The notes under the pieces: model-generated
Seen by the model: only the letters and a program-made list of their open reading frames with translations
Databases searched by the model: none
What the model was told of the DNA's origin: nothing
Position numbers and translations under genes: made by a program
NCBI RefSeq assembly: GCF_947489255.1
Contig: NZ_CANLCY010000005.1
Span: forward strand, 124,001 to 188,000
Source of the DNA: an uncultured Microbacterium sp.
GTDB taxonomy: Bacteria; Actinomycetota; Actinomycetes; Actinomycetales; Microbacteriaceae
DNA: 64,000 nucleotides
Reading direction: 5' to 3'
Shown: one piece after another, positions 51,442 through 61,400 of the stretch
How the letters are laid out: each line of letters begins with the position of its first letter
Numbering within the stretch: position 1 is the stretch's first letter

Positions 51442-51455
51442 TTGAAGCGCTTCAA
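51442..51455. promoter_or_regulatory. LacI-type operator (perfect 14-bp palindrome)
   Basis: TTGAAGCGCTTCAA covers the expected transcription start of the importer operon. It is the best copy of the site shared with 50270-50283 and 51388-51399. Confidence 0.78.
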
Positions 51456-51484
51456 TGAGAGAGGCGCATTTTCGAGGAGGAAAA

Positions 51485-52777
51485 GTGTCCACAGCATCCA
51501 CGCGCTCGCGGCGCGCTGTCGCCGCCATCGCGACCGGCGCAGCCGGCCTGCTCGCATTGACGGCCTGTGCTGGAGGCGGCGGCTCTGCCGGTGGCTCCTC
51601 GTTCTCATTCCTGGTGAATCAGGAGAACACCACGATCCCCGAACTGCTGACGAGCCTGAGCGAAGACCAGTGCAAGGCCGAGAACGACGCTCAGCCTCTG
51701 CAGGTCGAGACCGTCCCGCAGACTCAGCTCGACCAGAAGCTGCAGCTGCTCGCCGGACAGAGTGCACTGCCCACCCAGTACGCTGCGGGCAACGCACCCG
51801 CGCTCACCAAAGAACTCGCGCAGGGCGGCCAGGTTCTCGATCTGCAGAAGACCCTCACCGACCTCGGCGTCATCGATCAGATCGAGCCGGCAGCCATCTC
51901 GACGATCGAACAGCTGTACGGCGGCTTCAACGTGCTGCCGTACCAGTACAACATCGAGGGGATCTGGTACAACAAGCAGATCCTCGCCGACAACGACATC
52001 GACGTGCCCACCACGTGGACGGAGCTGACGGCGGATGCTGCGAAGCTCCAGAGCGCGGGTGTCCAGCCCTTCTCCGCCTCGGGTGAGCAGGGGTGGCCCC
52101 TCACGCGCCTCATCAGCGGCTATCTCTTCCGCGACCTCGGACCGGACGCCCTGCAGAAGGTCGCCGACGGCAAGGCCAAGCTCACCGACCCCGAGTACGT
52201 GGCCGCGGCCCAGGCGGTCGCCGACCTCGGCGCGGCGGGCTCGTTCGGCCAGGGTGTCGGATCGATCGACTACGACACGGCGTTCAACACGTTCCTGACC
52301 GGGAAGGCCGCTTTCTTCTACATGGGCAGCTGGGCTCTGGCGAACTTCGCCGACCCCGCGGCGAATCAGATCGGCTCCGAGAACATCGGCTTCATGCCGT
52401 TCCCCGACGTGACGGGCGGTGCGGGCGACTCGAGCCAGACGCCGGCGAACGTCGGCCTGCCGATGGCGTTGTCGCAGAAGGCGTACAACGACAACACGGG
52501 CAAGTGGCTGACCTGCATCGCCAACAACTATGGAGCGGAGTCGCTCTCCGAGGCGGACACCATCTCGGGCTTCAAGGTCAACGGAGATGTGCAGGTCGAC
52601 GATCTGACCGCGCTCGTCCAGGACAGGATCGCCTCCACGCAGGAGTCCGTGCTGTGGTTCGAGGCGCTCTTCAACGCCAAGGCCACGGAGACGAGCCAGA
52701 AGAACGCGGCTCAGCTGGTGACCGGCGCCATCTCGGCGCAGGACTTCATGAATCTGGTCCAGAACGACCTGGGCTGA
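51485..52777 (+). CDS. ABC transporter substrate-binding lipoprotein (family 1)
   Basis: A 430-aa sugar-binding lipoprotein. Basic start and hydrophobic run (RAVAAIATGAAGLLALTACA) with lipobox LTAC; the mature part is family-1-like (YNIEGIWYNKQILADNDIDV, ASGEQGWPLTRLISGYLF, FFYMGSWALANFA). GTG 51485 follows GAGGAGG. In this cluster the ligand is probably a rhamnose-containing oligosaccharide or rhamnose glycoside. A perfect hairpin follows the stop. Confidence 0.92.
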   Translation: MSTASTRSRRAVAAIATGAAGLLALTACAGGGGSAGGSSFSFLVNQENTTIPELLTSLSEDQCKAENDAQPLQVETVPQTQLDQKLQLLAGQSALPTQYAAGNAPALTKELAQGGQVLDLQKTLTDLGVIDQIEPAAISTIEQLYGGFNVLPYQYNIEGIWYNKQILADNDIDVPTTWTELTADAAKLQSAGVQPFSASGEQGWPLTRLISGYLFRDLGPDALQKVADGKAKLTDPEYVAAAQAVADLGAAGSFGQGVGSIDYDTAFNTFLTGKAAFFYMGSWALANFADPAANQIGSENIGFMPFPDVTGGAGDSSQTPANVGLPMALSQKAYNDNTGKWLTCIANNYGAESLSEADTISGFKVNGDVQVDDLTALVQDRIASTQESVLWFEALFNAKATETSQKNAAQLVTGAISAQDFMNLVQNDLG

Positions 52778-52785
52778 CACCCTCC

Positions 52786-52819
52786 ACGGACGGGGGTCGC
52801 TCCGGCGACCCCCGTCCGT
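52786..52819 (+). terminator. intercistronic hairpin after the binding-protein gene
   Basis: A perfect 15-bp stem (ACGGACGGGGGTCGC and its complement) closed by the loop TCCG lies between the binding protein and the first permease. The same arrangement is found at 14289-14328 in the other importer operon. Confidence 0.72.
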
Positions 52820-52842
52820 CGTCTCACCCCGAAGGAACATCC

Positions 52843-53727
52843 ATGAACAACGTCCTCGGCGACAAGCGGGCCATCGCCCTCCTGCTCGGCCCCGCGCTGC
52901 TCGTCTACAGCCTGGTGATGCTGATCCCGGTTGTCTGGTCGCTCGGCTACACCCTCTTCGAAGGGAACGCGATCTCCGGATTCACCTTCGTGGGCGTCGA
53001 CAACCTCACTCGGCTTTTCAGTGACGCCCGTGTCGGTGAGGCCCTGCGCTTCACCCTCCTCTATGCCGTCATCATCACCGCGGGTCAGGTGCTGCTGGGC
53101 TACCTGCTGGCGCTCTTCTACGTCTTCGTCCTACGCAACCGGGGAAGCGTGGTGAGGACTCTCGTGTTCTTCCCCGTCATCATCCCGACGGTGGCGGTCG
53201 CGCTGATGTTCCAGAAGCTCTTCGAAGTCGCGCCGCAGACCGGCCCGGTCAACGCGATGCTGAACCTCTTCGGCATCCCCTCGATCGACTGGTTCGGCAG
53301 CCCCGTCAGCGCGATCGTCGTGCTGGTCATCATGGACCTCTGGCGATCGATGGGGTTCTACGCCGTGCTCCTGTACACCGGGCTGCTGGACATCCCCGAC
53401 GACATCATGGAGTCGGCCCGACTCGACGGGGCATCCGGGTGGCGGATGGTGCGCAGCATCGTCCTTCCGCTGTCGTTGCCGGTGCTGTTGTCATCGATCA
53501 TCTTCTCCATCAACGGGACGCTGAAGGTCTTCGACTCGATCGTGGCGCTCACGAACGGCGGTCCGGGCACGGCGACGACGCCGCTGACCCTCTACATGTT
53601 CCAGACGTCCTTCAGCTACGGCGAATACGGCTACGGCGCATCGATCGCCCTGCTGTTGACCATCCTGTGCCTGATCGTGACCGTCTTCATCTTCCGGTCG
53701 TCTCGCCGCGACGTCACGAAGGGCTGA
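52843..53727 (+). CDS. ABC sugar transporter permease (MalF/UgpA type)
   Basis: A 294-aa permease with about six membrane segments, beginning RAIALLLGPALLVYSLVMLI. The EAA-type loop is DDIMESARLDGASGWRMVRS near residues 186-205. ATG 52843 has GAAGGAA upstream; the longer ORF reaching back to 52093 is a frame open through the binding-protein gene. It pairs with the following MalG-type gene. No ATPase is encoded in the cluster. Confidence 0.9.
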   Translation: MNNVLGDKRAIALLLGPALLVYSLVMLIPVVWSLGYTLFEGNAISGFTFVGVDNLTRLFSDARVGEALRFTLLYAVIITAGQVLLGYLLALFYVFVLRNRGSVVRTLVFFPVIIPTVAVALMFQKLFEVAPQTGPVNAMLNLFGIPSIDWFGSPVSAIVVLVIMDLWRSMGFYAVLLYTGLLDIPDDIMESARLDGASGWRMVRSIVLPLSLPVLLSSIIFSINGTLKVFDSIVALTNGGPGTATTPLTLYMFQTSFSYGEYGYGASIALLLTILCLIVTVFIFRSSRRDVTKG

Positions 53728-53732
53728 TCCCC

Positions 53733-54628
53733 ATGTCCACCGCTACGCTCCCGAAGACCCCCGAGCTCGAGTCGCGACCCCGTCGACGCCCGCCGGTGCG
53801 CCGATCGGCTCTTCGTGTCTGCCCGGCTCGGTCCTCATCGCCCTGCTGGTCGCGATCGAGGTGCTCCCGCTCCTCTGGCTTCTGATGAACTCGTTCAAGA
53901 GCCAGGATGAATTCCTCAACGCCCCCACCTGGGCCCTGCCTCGGGCGCTGAACTTCCAGAACTACGCCGACGCGTGGGTGACCGGCAACATCGGTCAATA
54001 CCTGGGCAACAGCGTCGCAGCGGTCTTCCCCGCGCTCTTCCTGATGCTCTTCCTCGGCGTCGCCGCGGGATTCGTGCTCGAGGTCATGGTGTTCAAGGGG
54101 CGGGCGGGAATCCTCCTCCTCTTCCTCGCCGGAATCATGGTGCCCGGGCAGATGATCCTGCTGCCTCTGTTCTCCGTGTATTTCCAAGCCGGGCTGACCG
54201 GCTCGCTCTGGCCGCTCATCATCACCTACACGGCGACCGGCCTGCCACTGACGGTGTTCATGATGGCAACGTACTTCCGCGCCATTCCGCGAGAGGTCTT
54301 CGAGGCCTCGACGCTCGACGGCGCGTCGATCTTCCGGTCCTTCTTCTCCGTGGCGCTGCCGATGGCGCGGAACTCCATCGTCACGGTGGGCCTGGTGCAG
54401 TTCTTCTTTTTCTGGAACGACCTGCTCATCGCGCTCACGTTCACCAACTCGTCGCAGCTCCGGACCGTCCAGGTGGGCTTGCTGAACTTCACCGGTCAGT
54501 TCGGCGCGACGCAGTACGGCCCGCTGTTCGCGGCCATCTGCATCAACGTCTTCGGGATTCTCGCCATCTATCTCGTCCTGAACCAGCGGATCATGGCGGG
54601 GCTGGCCAGCGGGGCTGTCAAGGGGTGA
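53733..54628 (+). CDS. ABC sugar transporter permease (MalG type), frameshifted near the N-terminus
   Basis: The expected start is ATG 53733 (MSTATLPKTPELESRPRRR), 5 bp after the preceding permease. In that frame translation ends at 53885. The rest of the protein, from about 53822 (PGSVLIALLVAIEVLPLLWL, the first membrane segment) to 54628, is in another frame. A single base is missing between about 53814 and 53825; adding one (for example GTCCTG for GTCTG) restores a normal protein of about 298 aa. The remainder is intact, with the EAA loop EVFEASTLDGASIFRSFFSV and the ending IMAGLASGAVKG. Only a GTG at 53861 could start the second frame, cutting into the first membrane segment. Sequencing error or a recent mutation are the main options. 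Confidence 0.8.
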
Positions 54629-55665
54629 GCGCGCCGACCCATCTCCGTGCGGCCGTCATGACCGGCGTCGATGCCACCACCGTCGAGCGACGCGCGATGC
54701 CGACGCCCGGCCCCCTCGAGGTGCTCGTCGAGGTGCGTTCCGTGGGCGTCTGCGGGTCGGACGTGCATTGGTACCGCGACGGACGCATCGGCTCCACCTG
54801 GATCACGGACCCCCTCGTCCTCGGGCACGAAGCATCGGGCGTGATTGTCGCCGTCGGGAGCGACGTGCCGGAGGCGCGGGTCGGTGCGCGGGTCGCCATC
54901 GAACCCGGAGTGCCCTGCGGCCGGTGCGAACAGTGCCGGCGTGGACGGTACAACCTCTGCCCGGACGTGCGGTTCTTCGCGACACCCCCCGTCGACGGGG
55001 CGTTCGCCTCTCACGTGATCATCGCCTCGGACTTCGCGCACGACGTGCCGGAGAACGTCGACGACGACGAAGCGGCGCTCATCGAACCGCTCGCCGTGGC
55101 TCTGTGGGCCGTTCGCAAATCGGCGGTCGGACTCGGCGATCGCGTGCTGATCAGCGGCGCCGGACCCGTGGGGCTCCTCGCTCTGCAGGTCGCGCGGGCC
55201 GCGGGAGCGACCGTCGTCGTCAGTGACGTCTCATCCGAACGCCTCGCCGTCGCGCGAGAACTCGGCGCGGGGCTCACGGTGAACGTCTCCTCCGAGGATC
55301 TTCCCGGCGATTTCACCGCTCTCGTGGAATGCTCCGGGTCGCCTGCGGCGGTCGCCGCGGGGGTCACCGCACTGGCCCCCGCGGGGCGAGCCGTGCTGGT
55401 GGGCATGGCGCCGGACGGCACGGTCACGCTCCCACTCGATGTGATCCAGTCGCGCGAACTCGTCCTCACCGGCACGTTTCGATACGCGAATCAGTACGTG
55501 GATGCGATCGCACTGGCCGCGAGCGGACGGGTCGACCTGCGTCGCCTGGTGACGAGCACGCACCCGCTGACCGACGTACATCTCGCGCTCCAGCTCCCGG
55601 GGCGCGACCGCTCCACCCTCAAACCGATGATCCACCCGAAGCAGGATGAGACGACCCCCGCATGA
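54625..55665 (+). CDS. zinc-binding sugar/polyol dehydrogenase-like protein
   Basis: A 346-aa medium-chain dehydrogenase of the sorbitol/threonine dehydrogenase type. Zinc-site residues are in VGVCGSDVHWYRDG and LGHEASGVI; the structural cysteines are in CGRCEQCRRGRYNLC; the nucleotide loop is SGAGPVGLLALQ near residue 170. Start GTG 54625 overlaps the permease stop (GTGA) and the stop overlaps the GH78 gene (ATGA). It therefore belongs to the same operon and may oxidise a sugar released from the imported glycoside. The exact substrate is unknown. Confidence 0.88.
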   Translation: MSAPTHLRAAVMTGVDATTVERRAMPTPGPLEVLVEVRSVGVCGSDVHWYRDGRIGSTWITDPLVLGHEASGVIVAVGSDVPEARVGARVAIEPGVPCGRCEQCRRGRYNLCPDVRFFATPPVDGAFASHVIIASDFAHDVPENVDDDEAALIEPLAVALWAVRKSAVGLGDRVLISGAGPVGLLALQVARAAGATVVVSDVSSERLAVARELGAGLTVNVSSEDLPGDFTALVECSGSPAAVAAGVTALAPAGRAVLVGMAPDGTVTLPLDVIQSRELVLTGTFRYANQYVDAIALAASGRVDLRRLVTSTHPLTDVHLALQLPGRDRSTLKPMIHPKQDETTPA

Positions 55666-58250
55666 CCATCGACGTATCCCCCCTCACCTTCGAACATCTG
55701 CCCGGAGCACTCGGCATCGGCGTCCCCGAGCCGAGACTGTCGTGGAAGACCACGGCACCCGCGGGCTGGCGTCAGAGCTCGTACGAACTCGAGTTCCGCT
55801 CCGACCTACGGAGGGAGAAGACAGGGCGAATCGACGGAGCGGAATCGGTGCTCGTGTCATGGCCCTTCACCGCTCTCGGATCGCGCGACCGGGCGACGGT
55901 CCGCGTACGCGTCCACGGAATGGACGGCTCGGCATCCGAGTGGTCGCCTCCCGCCGAGGTCGAGGCGGGCCTTCTCCATCCCTCCGATTGGACGGCGTCG
56001 GCTGTCGGCCCGGCGTGGGAGGAGGACGCGGCGTCGCTGCGCCGGCCGCCGCGCGTGCGCCGGTCGCTCGACATCGGGGGAGCCATCGCCCGCGCTCGGC
56101 TCTACGTCACCGCGCACGGGCTGTACGAGGTCGAGATCAACGGGCGTCGAGTGGGCGACGATGCACTCTCGCCCGGGTGGACGGTCTACGGTGAACGCCT
56201 CCGGTACTACACCTACGATGTCACCGCTCATCTGGCCGAGGGGTCGAACACGATCGCGGCGTGGCTGTCCGACGGCTGGTACCGCGGGCGCCTGGGATTC
56301 CACGGCGGATACCCCAACCTCTACGGCAGCGACATCGGTCTGATCGCGCAGCTCGAGATCGAGCACGTTGACGGAAGCCGCACGGTCATCGCCACGGATG
56401 ACTCCTGGGAGGCGGCTCCCAGCCCGATCCTCAGCACCGGCCTCTACGAAGGCGAGTACTACGATGCCCGCGCGGATGCCGCGGAGTGGGCGGCAGCGCA
56501 CGATCCCGTGTGGAGCCCCGTGATCGTGACACCGGTCGAGCACGCGACGCTCGTCGCTCCCGAGGGCCCGCCGGTGCGTTGCACGGAGGAGCTCGAGCCC
56601 AGATCGGTCACGCGGTCCGCGTCCGGAGCCTGGATCCTGGACTTCGGCCAGAACATCTCGGGACGGCTGCGCGTCGAGGTGGCAGCGGAGTCGGGACGTG
56701 TCATCACCCTCCGGCACGCCGAGGTGCTCCAGGACGGGGAGTTGTACACGCGGCCTCTGCGAGGAGCCGCCGCGACCGATGTCCTGGTGACCGACGGCAC
56801 CGCCCTCACCTGGGAGCCTCGATTCACCATCCACGGTTTCCGGTACGCGGAGATCACCGGGTGGCCTGGTGACATCGCGCCGGGATCGGTCGTGGCACGG
56901 GTGTACCACACCGATATGACCCGAACGGGGTGGTTCGAGTCCTCGGATCCTCTGCTGAACCGCCTGCACGAGAACGTGCGGTGGTCGATGCGTGACAACT
57001 TCGTCGACATCCCCACCGATTGCCCTCAGCGCGACGAACGGCTCGGCTGGACCGGGGATCTCCAGGTCTTCGCGCCCGCTGCGTCCTATCTCTACGACTG
57101 CTCCGGCATGCTGCGCTCATGGCTGCGCGACGTGGCGGTCGAACAGCTGCCCAACGGCACGGTCCCCTGGTACGTGCCGGTCATTCCGGGGGGAGATGAA
57201 TGGACCCCCATCCGGCCCGGAGCGGCGTGGGGCGATGTCGCGGTGCTGACGCCGTGGACCCTGTATCGGCAGTTCGGCGACGAGCAGATCCTCCGCGACC
57301 AGTACGACTCCGCACGCCGATGGGTGGATCTGATCGCTCGGCTCGCGGGCCCTTCGCGTCTGTGGAATTCCGGCTTCCAGCTGGGCGACTGGCTGGACCC
57401 CGCGGCGCCCCCGCACGACCCCGCGGACGCCACGACCGATCGCTACCTCGTCGCCACGGCGTACTTCGCCTGGTCGAGCCTGCACCTGTCGAAGACGGCC
57501 GCCGTCCTGGGCAAGGTGGAGGACGAGATCGCCTACAGCACGCTGGCCGCCGAGGTGAAGGCCGCATTCCGCGCCGAGTACGTGGCGGCATCCGGTCTCC
57601 TCACCAGCGACGCTCAGACCGCGTATGCGTTGGCGATCGAATTCGATCTGGCCGCCGACGAGGATGAGCGACGACGGTGGGGGGCACGCCTGGCCGAGCT
57701 CGTGCGCGCGGGCGGGAACCGCATCGCGACCGGTTTCGCCGGCACGCCCCTCATCACCGACGCGCTGACGAACTCGGGACACGTGGACGTGGCATTCGAC
57801 CTGCTGCTGGAGCGTGAATGCCCCTCGTGGATGTACACCGTGCTGTCGGGGGGAACGACGACGTGGGAGCGCTGGGACAGTCTGCTTCCCGATGGCACGG
57901 TGAACCCGGGCGGGATGACATCCTTCAATCACTTCGCGCTGGGCGCGGTCGCGGACTGGATCCACCGCACCGTCGGCGGCCTCGCTCCCGCCGATGCGGG
58001 ATACCGCCGAATCATCTTCGCGCCCCGACCGGGGGGCGGCCTCACGTTCGCGCGCACGGCCCACGAGACACCCTACGGCCGCGCAGCGATCGAGTGGAAG
58101 GTCGTGGACGATGTCCTGACCGTCGACGTGACGGTCCCGACCGGTGCGACCGGGGTGATCCGGCTCCCTGACGATCGTGAGCTCGACATCGAATCAGGGA
58201 CCCACCGAGTGTCTCTTCCGCTCCCGCGCCCCGTGCCGCAAACGATCTGA
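55662..58250 (+). CDS. alpha-L-rhamnosidase (GH78)
   Basis: An 862-aa multidomain enzyme without signal peptide. Residues 1-100 form a fibronectin-like domain, 130-300 the jelly-roll rhamnosidase N domain (YVTAHGLYEVEINGRRVGDD, quoted as VTAHGLYEVEINGRRVG), 310-420 the concanavalin-like domain, and 430-790 the (alpha/alpha)6 catalytic barrel with NFVDIPTDCPQRDERLGWTG and SGGTTTWERWDSL, which carry the expected acidic residues. It removes terminal L-rhamnose from glycosides or oligosaccharides inside the cell after import. ATG 55662 overlaps the dehydrogenase stop. It is the last gene of the LacI-controlled operon and is followed by a 14-bp-stem terminator. Confidence 0.93.
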   Translation: MTIDVSPLTFEHLPGALGIGVPEPRLSWKTTAPAGWRQSSYELEFRSDLRREKTGRIDGAESVLVSWPFTALGSRDRATVRVRVHGMDGSASEWSPPAEVEAGLLHPSDWTASAVGPAWEEDAASLRRPPRVRRSLDIGGAIARARLYVTAHGLYEVEINGRRVGDDALSPGWTVYGERLRYYTYDVTAHLAEGSNTIAAWLSDGWYRGRLGFHGGYPNLYGSDIGLIAQLEIEHVDGSRTVIATDDSWEAAPSPILSTGLYEGEYYDARADAAEWAAAHDPVWSPVIVTPVEHATLVAPEGPPVRCTEELEPRSVTRSASGAWILDFGQNISGRLRVEVAAESGRVITLRHAEVLQDGELYTRPLRGAAATDVLVTDGTALTWEPRFTIHGFRYAEITGWPGDIAPGSVVARVYHTDMTRTGWFESSDPLLNRLHENVRWSMRDNFVDIPTDCPQRDERLGWTGDLQVFAPAASYLYDCSGMLRSWLRDVAVEQLPNGTVPWYVPVIPGGDEWTPIRPGAAWGDVAVLTPWTLYRQFGDEQILRDQYDSARRWVDLIARLAGPSRLWNSGFQLGDWLDPAAPPHDPADATTDRYLVATAYFAWSSLHLSKTAAVLGKVEDEIAYSTLAAEVKAAFRAEYVAASGLLTSDAQTAYALAIEFDLAADEDERRRWGARLAELVRAGGNRIATGFAGTPLITDALTNSGHVDVAFDLLLERECPSWMYTVLSGGTTTWERWDSLLPDGTVNPGGMTSFNHFALGAVADWIHRTVGGLAPADAGYRRIIFAPRPGGGLTFARTAHETPYGRAAIEWKVVDDVLTVDVTVPTGATGVIRLPDDRELDIESGTHRVSLPLPRPVPQTI

Positions 58251-58259
58251 CACGGCCCG

Positions 58260-58294
58260 GCAGAGGGCTCCGACGTGTTCTCGGAGCCCTCTGC
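58260..58294 (+). terminator. hairpin terminator of the rhamnoside operon
   Basis: A perfect 14-bp stem (GCAGAGGGCTCCGA / TCGGAGCCCTCTGC) with a 7-nt loop starts 10 bp after the GH78 stop codon. Confidence 0.8.
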
Positions 58295-58444
58295 TCGTCC
58301 TCCGAGGAGAACCGCGCGCGGTCGTTCGTGCTCTGTTCACCGCCGCGATACCGCCCGCGGGCAGACTCGGCCCGATCGCCGCCCCCGCGGCATCCCCGTG
58401 CCCGCCCCGCGACGCACGCGCCCCCTGCATCCGAGGACACAGCC

Positions 58445-61400
58445 ATGCCTTCGCCCTTCCTCCGCCGCGCCGTCGCATTCACCGCGACCACCGCGGCGGT
58501 CTGCGCTCTCGCTCTGTCGAGCGCCACCGCGGCATCCGCCGCTCTCGTCTCCGACCCCGTACGCGACATCGCCGCCGACAGCGCGGTGTCGCTGCGCCCG
58601 CTCGGCACCTACGAGACCGGGGTCTTCGACCAGTCCGCCGCCGAGATCGTGCACGCCTACAAGAGCCGCCTGTTCGTCGTGAACGCGCAGGCCGGCGCCG
58701 TCGACGTGCTCGACAATCGCAACCCCGCCGCCCCCGCGAAGCTGTACGCGATCTCCGGCACCGGCGTCGCCAACTCGCTCGCCGTGCGCGCCGACGGCCT
58801 CGGCGTGATCGCGCTCGAGAGCACCGACAAGACCGCGCCCGGCCGCCTGGTCTTCTTCGACGCGGATGCCGCCCAGCCCACGATCCTCGGAGAGGTCACG
58901 GTCGGCGCTCTGCCCGACATGGTGGCCATCAGCGACGACGGGTCCTTCGCCGTCGTCGCGAACGAGGGCGAGCCCGCCGACGACTTCACGACCGACCCCG
59001 AGGGCTCGGTGGGTGTCGTGGCGCTGCCGGGCACCAAGACCGCCCCGACCCAGGATGCCGTGCGTACGGCCGGCTTCGGAGCCTTCGAGCAGGGCGGGTC
59101 CAAGCCGCTCGACGCCGCCGTCCGCGTGTTCGGCCCCGACGTCGCCGCGCCCGATCAGGGGGCGACGCCGCTCTCCGCGAACCGTGTGAGCCGCAACCTC
59201 GAGCCCGAGTACGTCGCGATCGCGGGCTCCACGGCGTACGTCGCCCTGCAGGAGGCGAACGCCGTCGCGACCGTCGACCTCGCGTCGGCGGAAGTGACCG
59301 GCATCCGCTCGCTCGGGTTCAAGGACTACGGCGTCGAGACGCTCGACGCGAGCGACCGCGACCCGAAGGACGCCCCGACCTACAACGAGAAGAGCTACCC
59401 CGGCCTGTTCGGCATGTACATGCCCGACGGCATACAGGCCTATGAAGCGAACGGTGAGACCTACCTCGTCACCGCCAACGAGGGCGACGGCCGCGAGTGG
59501 GGCGACTTCACCGACACCGCCCGGGTGAAGGACCTCGGCTCCGGCGGCCTCGCGCCGGTGTGCGCCGACAGTCCGCTCGCGGGCTCCCTCGGCGACGCCG
59601 ACCTCGGCCGCCTCAACGTCGCGACCGACATGGGCCTCGAGGCCGACGGCTCCTGCTACGCCGAGCTGTACACCTTCGGCGGCCGCGGCTTCTCGGTGTG
59701 GAACACCGCGGGCGAGCAGGTCTTCGATTCGGGCTCCGACTTCGAGCGCATCACGCACGACGCGAACCCCGACTTCTTCAACTCGAACCACTCGGAGTCG
59801 AACCTCGAGGGCCGCAGCGACGACAAGGGCCCGGAGCCCGAGAACCTCGCGATCGGCGAGGTCGGCGGGCGCACCTACGCCTTCATCGGCCTCGAGCGCG
59901 TGGGTGGAGTGATGACCTACGACATCACCGACCCGAAGAACGCGACCTACGCCGGGTACGTCGACAACCGCGACTTCTCGGTCTCGGTCGAGACCCAGCT
60001 CACGGGCGACGAGACCGCCGACCGAGAACTGCTCGCGAAGGCCGGCGACCTCGGACCCGAGGGCGTGGAGTTCATCTCGGCGGCGAACTCTCCGACCGGT
60101 CGCCCGCTCGTGGCCGTCGGCAACGAGGTCTCGGGAACGACCACCGTGTTCGCGGTGGAGAACCCGACCGTGAAGAACATCGACATCCTCACCATCAACG
60201 ACTTCCACGGTCGCCTCGAGGCCGGGTCGCAGGGCGAGGCCGGCGCCGCGGTGCTCGCGGGCGCGGTGAAGGCGAAGGAGGCGCAGAACCCGAATACGCT
60301 GTTCGTCTCGGCCGGCGACAACATCGGCGCCTCGACCTTCACCTCGCTCATCCAGGACGACTCCCCCACGATCGACACGCTGACGGCCTCGGGTCTGGAC
60401 GTCTCGGCGGTGGGCAACCACGAGTTCGACCGCGGCTTCACCGACCTGACCGACCGTGTGCTCCCCGAGTACGGCGGGGGCGCGTTCGGACTCGGCGCCA
60501 ATGTCTACAAGAAGGGCACGAAGGTGCCCGCGCTGCAGGAGTACGCGGTCGAGGACGTCGACGGCGTCCGCGTGGCCTTCATCGGCACCGTGACCCCCGA
60601 CACCGCGACCATGGTCGACCCGTCCGGCATCGCGGGCCTGGACTTCGGCGACCAGCTCGAGGCCGCGAACCGCGTGGCCGACGAGATCACCGCCGGTGAC
60701 CTCGCCGACGTCATCGTGCTGCTGACCCACTCGGGAGCCTCGACGTCGAACGACTGCGCGGCCATCGCGGCCGACCAGGCCGGGTTCGGCGCCCTCGCGG
60801 TGAACGCCTCCCCCGAGATCGACGCGATCGTGTCGGCCCACACGCACCAGACGTACGCGTGCGATCTGCCCGTGGCCGGCACCGACCGCACCCGCCCCGT
60901 GATCCAGGCGTCGGAGTACGGCAAGGCGATGGGTCAGCTGTCGCTCAGCTGGGACACGCGCACCGACTCGCTGGCATCCATCTCGGGGACCACGTTCCCG
61001 CTCGCGGGCGCGGCGGCCCCGGACGCCGACATCGCGGCGAAGGTCGCGGAGTACGTCGCGCAGGCGGACGTCATCGGCGCGAAGCCGGTCGGGGAGATCA
61101 GCGGCGACATCCTGCGCGGTGGCACGCCGTCGGGAGCCGACCGCGGCGTCGAGTCGTCGATGGGCAACTGGGTCGCCGACGTGTACCTCTGGGCGACGTC
61201 GAAGAACCCCGCCTACGCCGGGACGAAGGCGCAGATCGCGCTGATGAACCCGGGCGGCCTGCGCGCCGACCTGCTGAAGGGCGATGACGGCGTGGTGACC
61301 TACAAGGAGGCGGCGCTCGTGCAGCCGTTCGCCAACACCCTGGTGACGGTGACGCTGACGGGTGAGCAGATCCGCGGCATCCTGAACGAGCAGTGGAAGG

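Noticed and set aside
53733..54628. programmed ribosomal frameshift in the permease gene
   Set aside because: There is no convincing slippery heptamer or downstream structure at the junction, and permeases are not known to use one. A missing base is simpler.
58337..60847. 836-aa open frame on the minus strand
   Set aside because: It is antisense to the 5'-nucleotidase gene, with a low-complexity Arg/Val/Gly/His composition and no recognisable domain.
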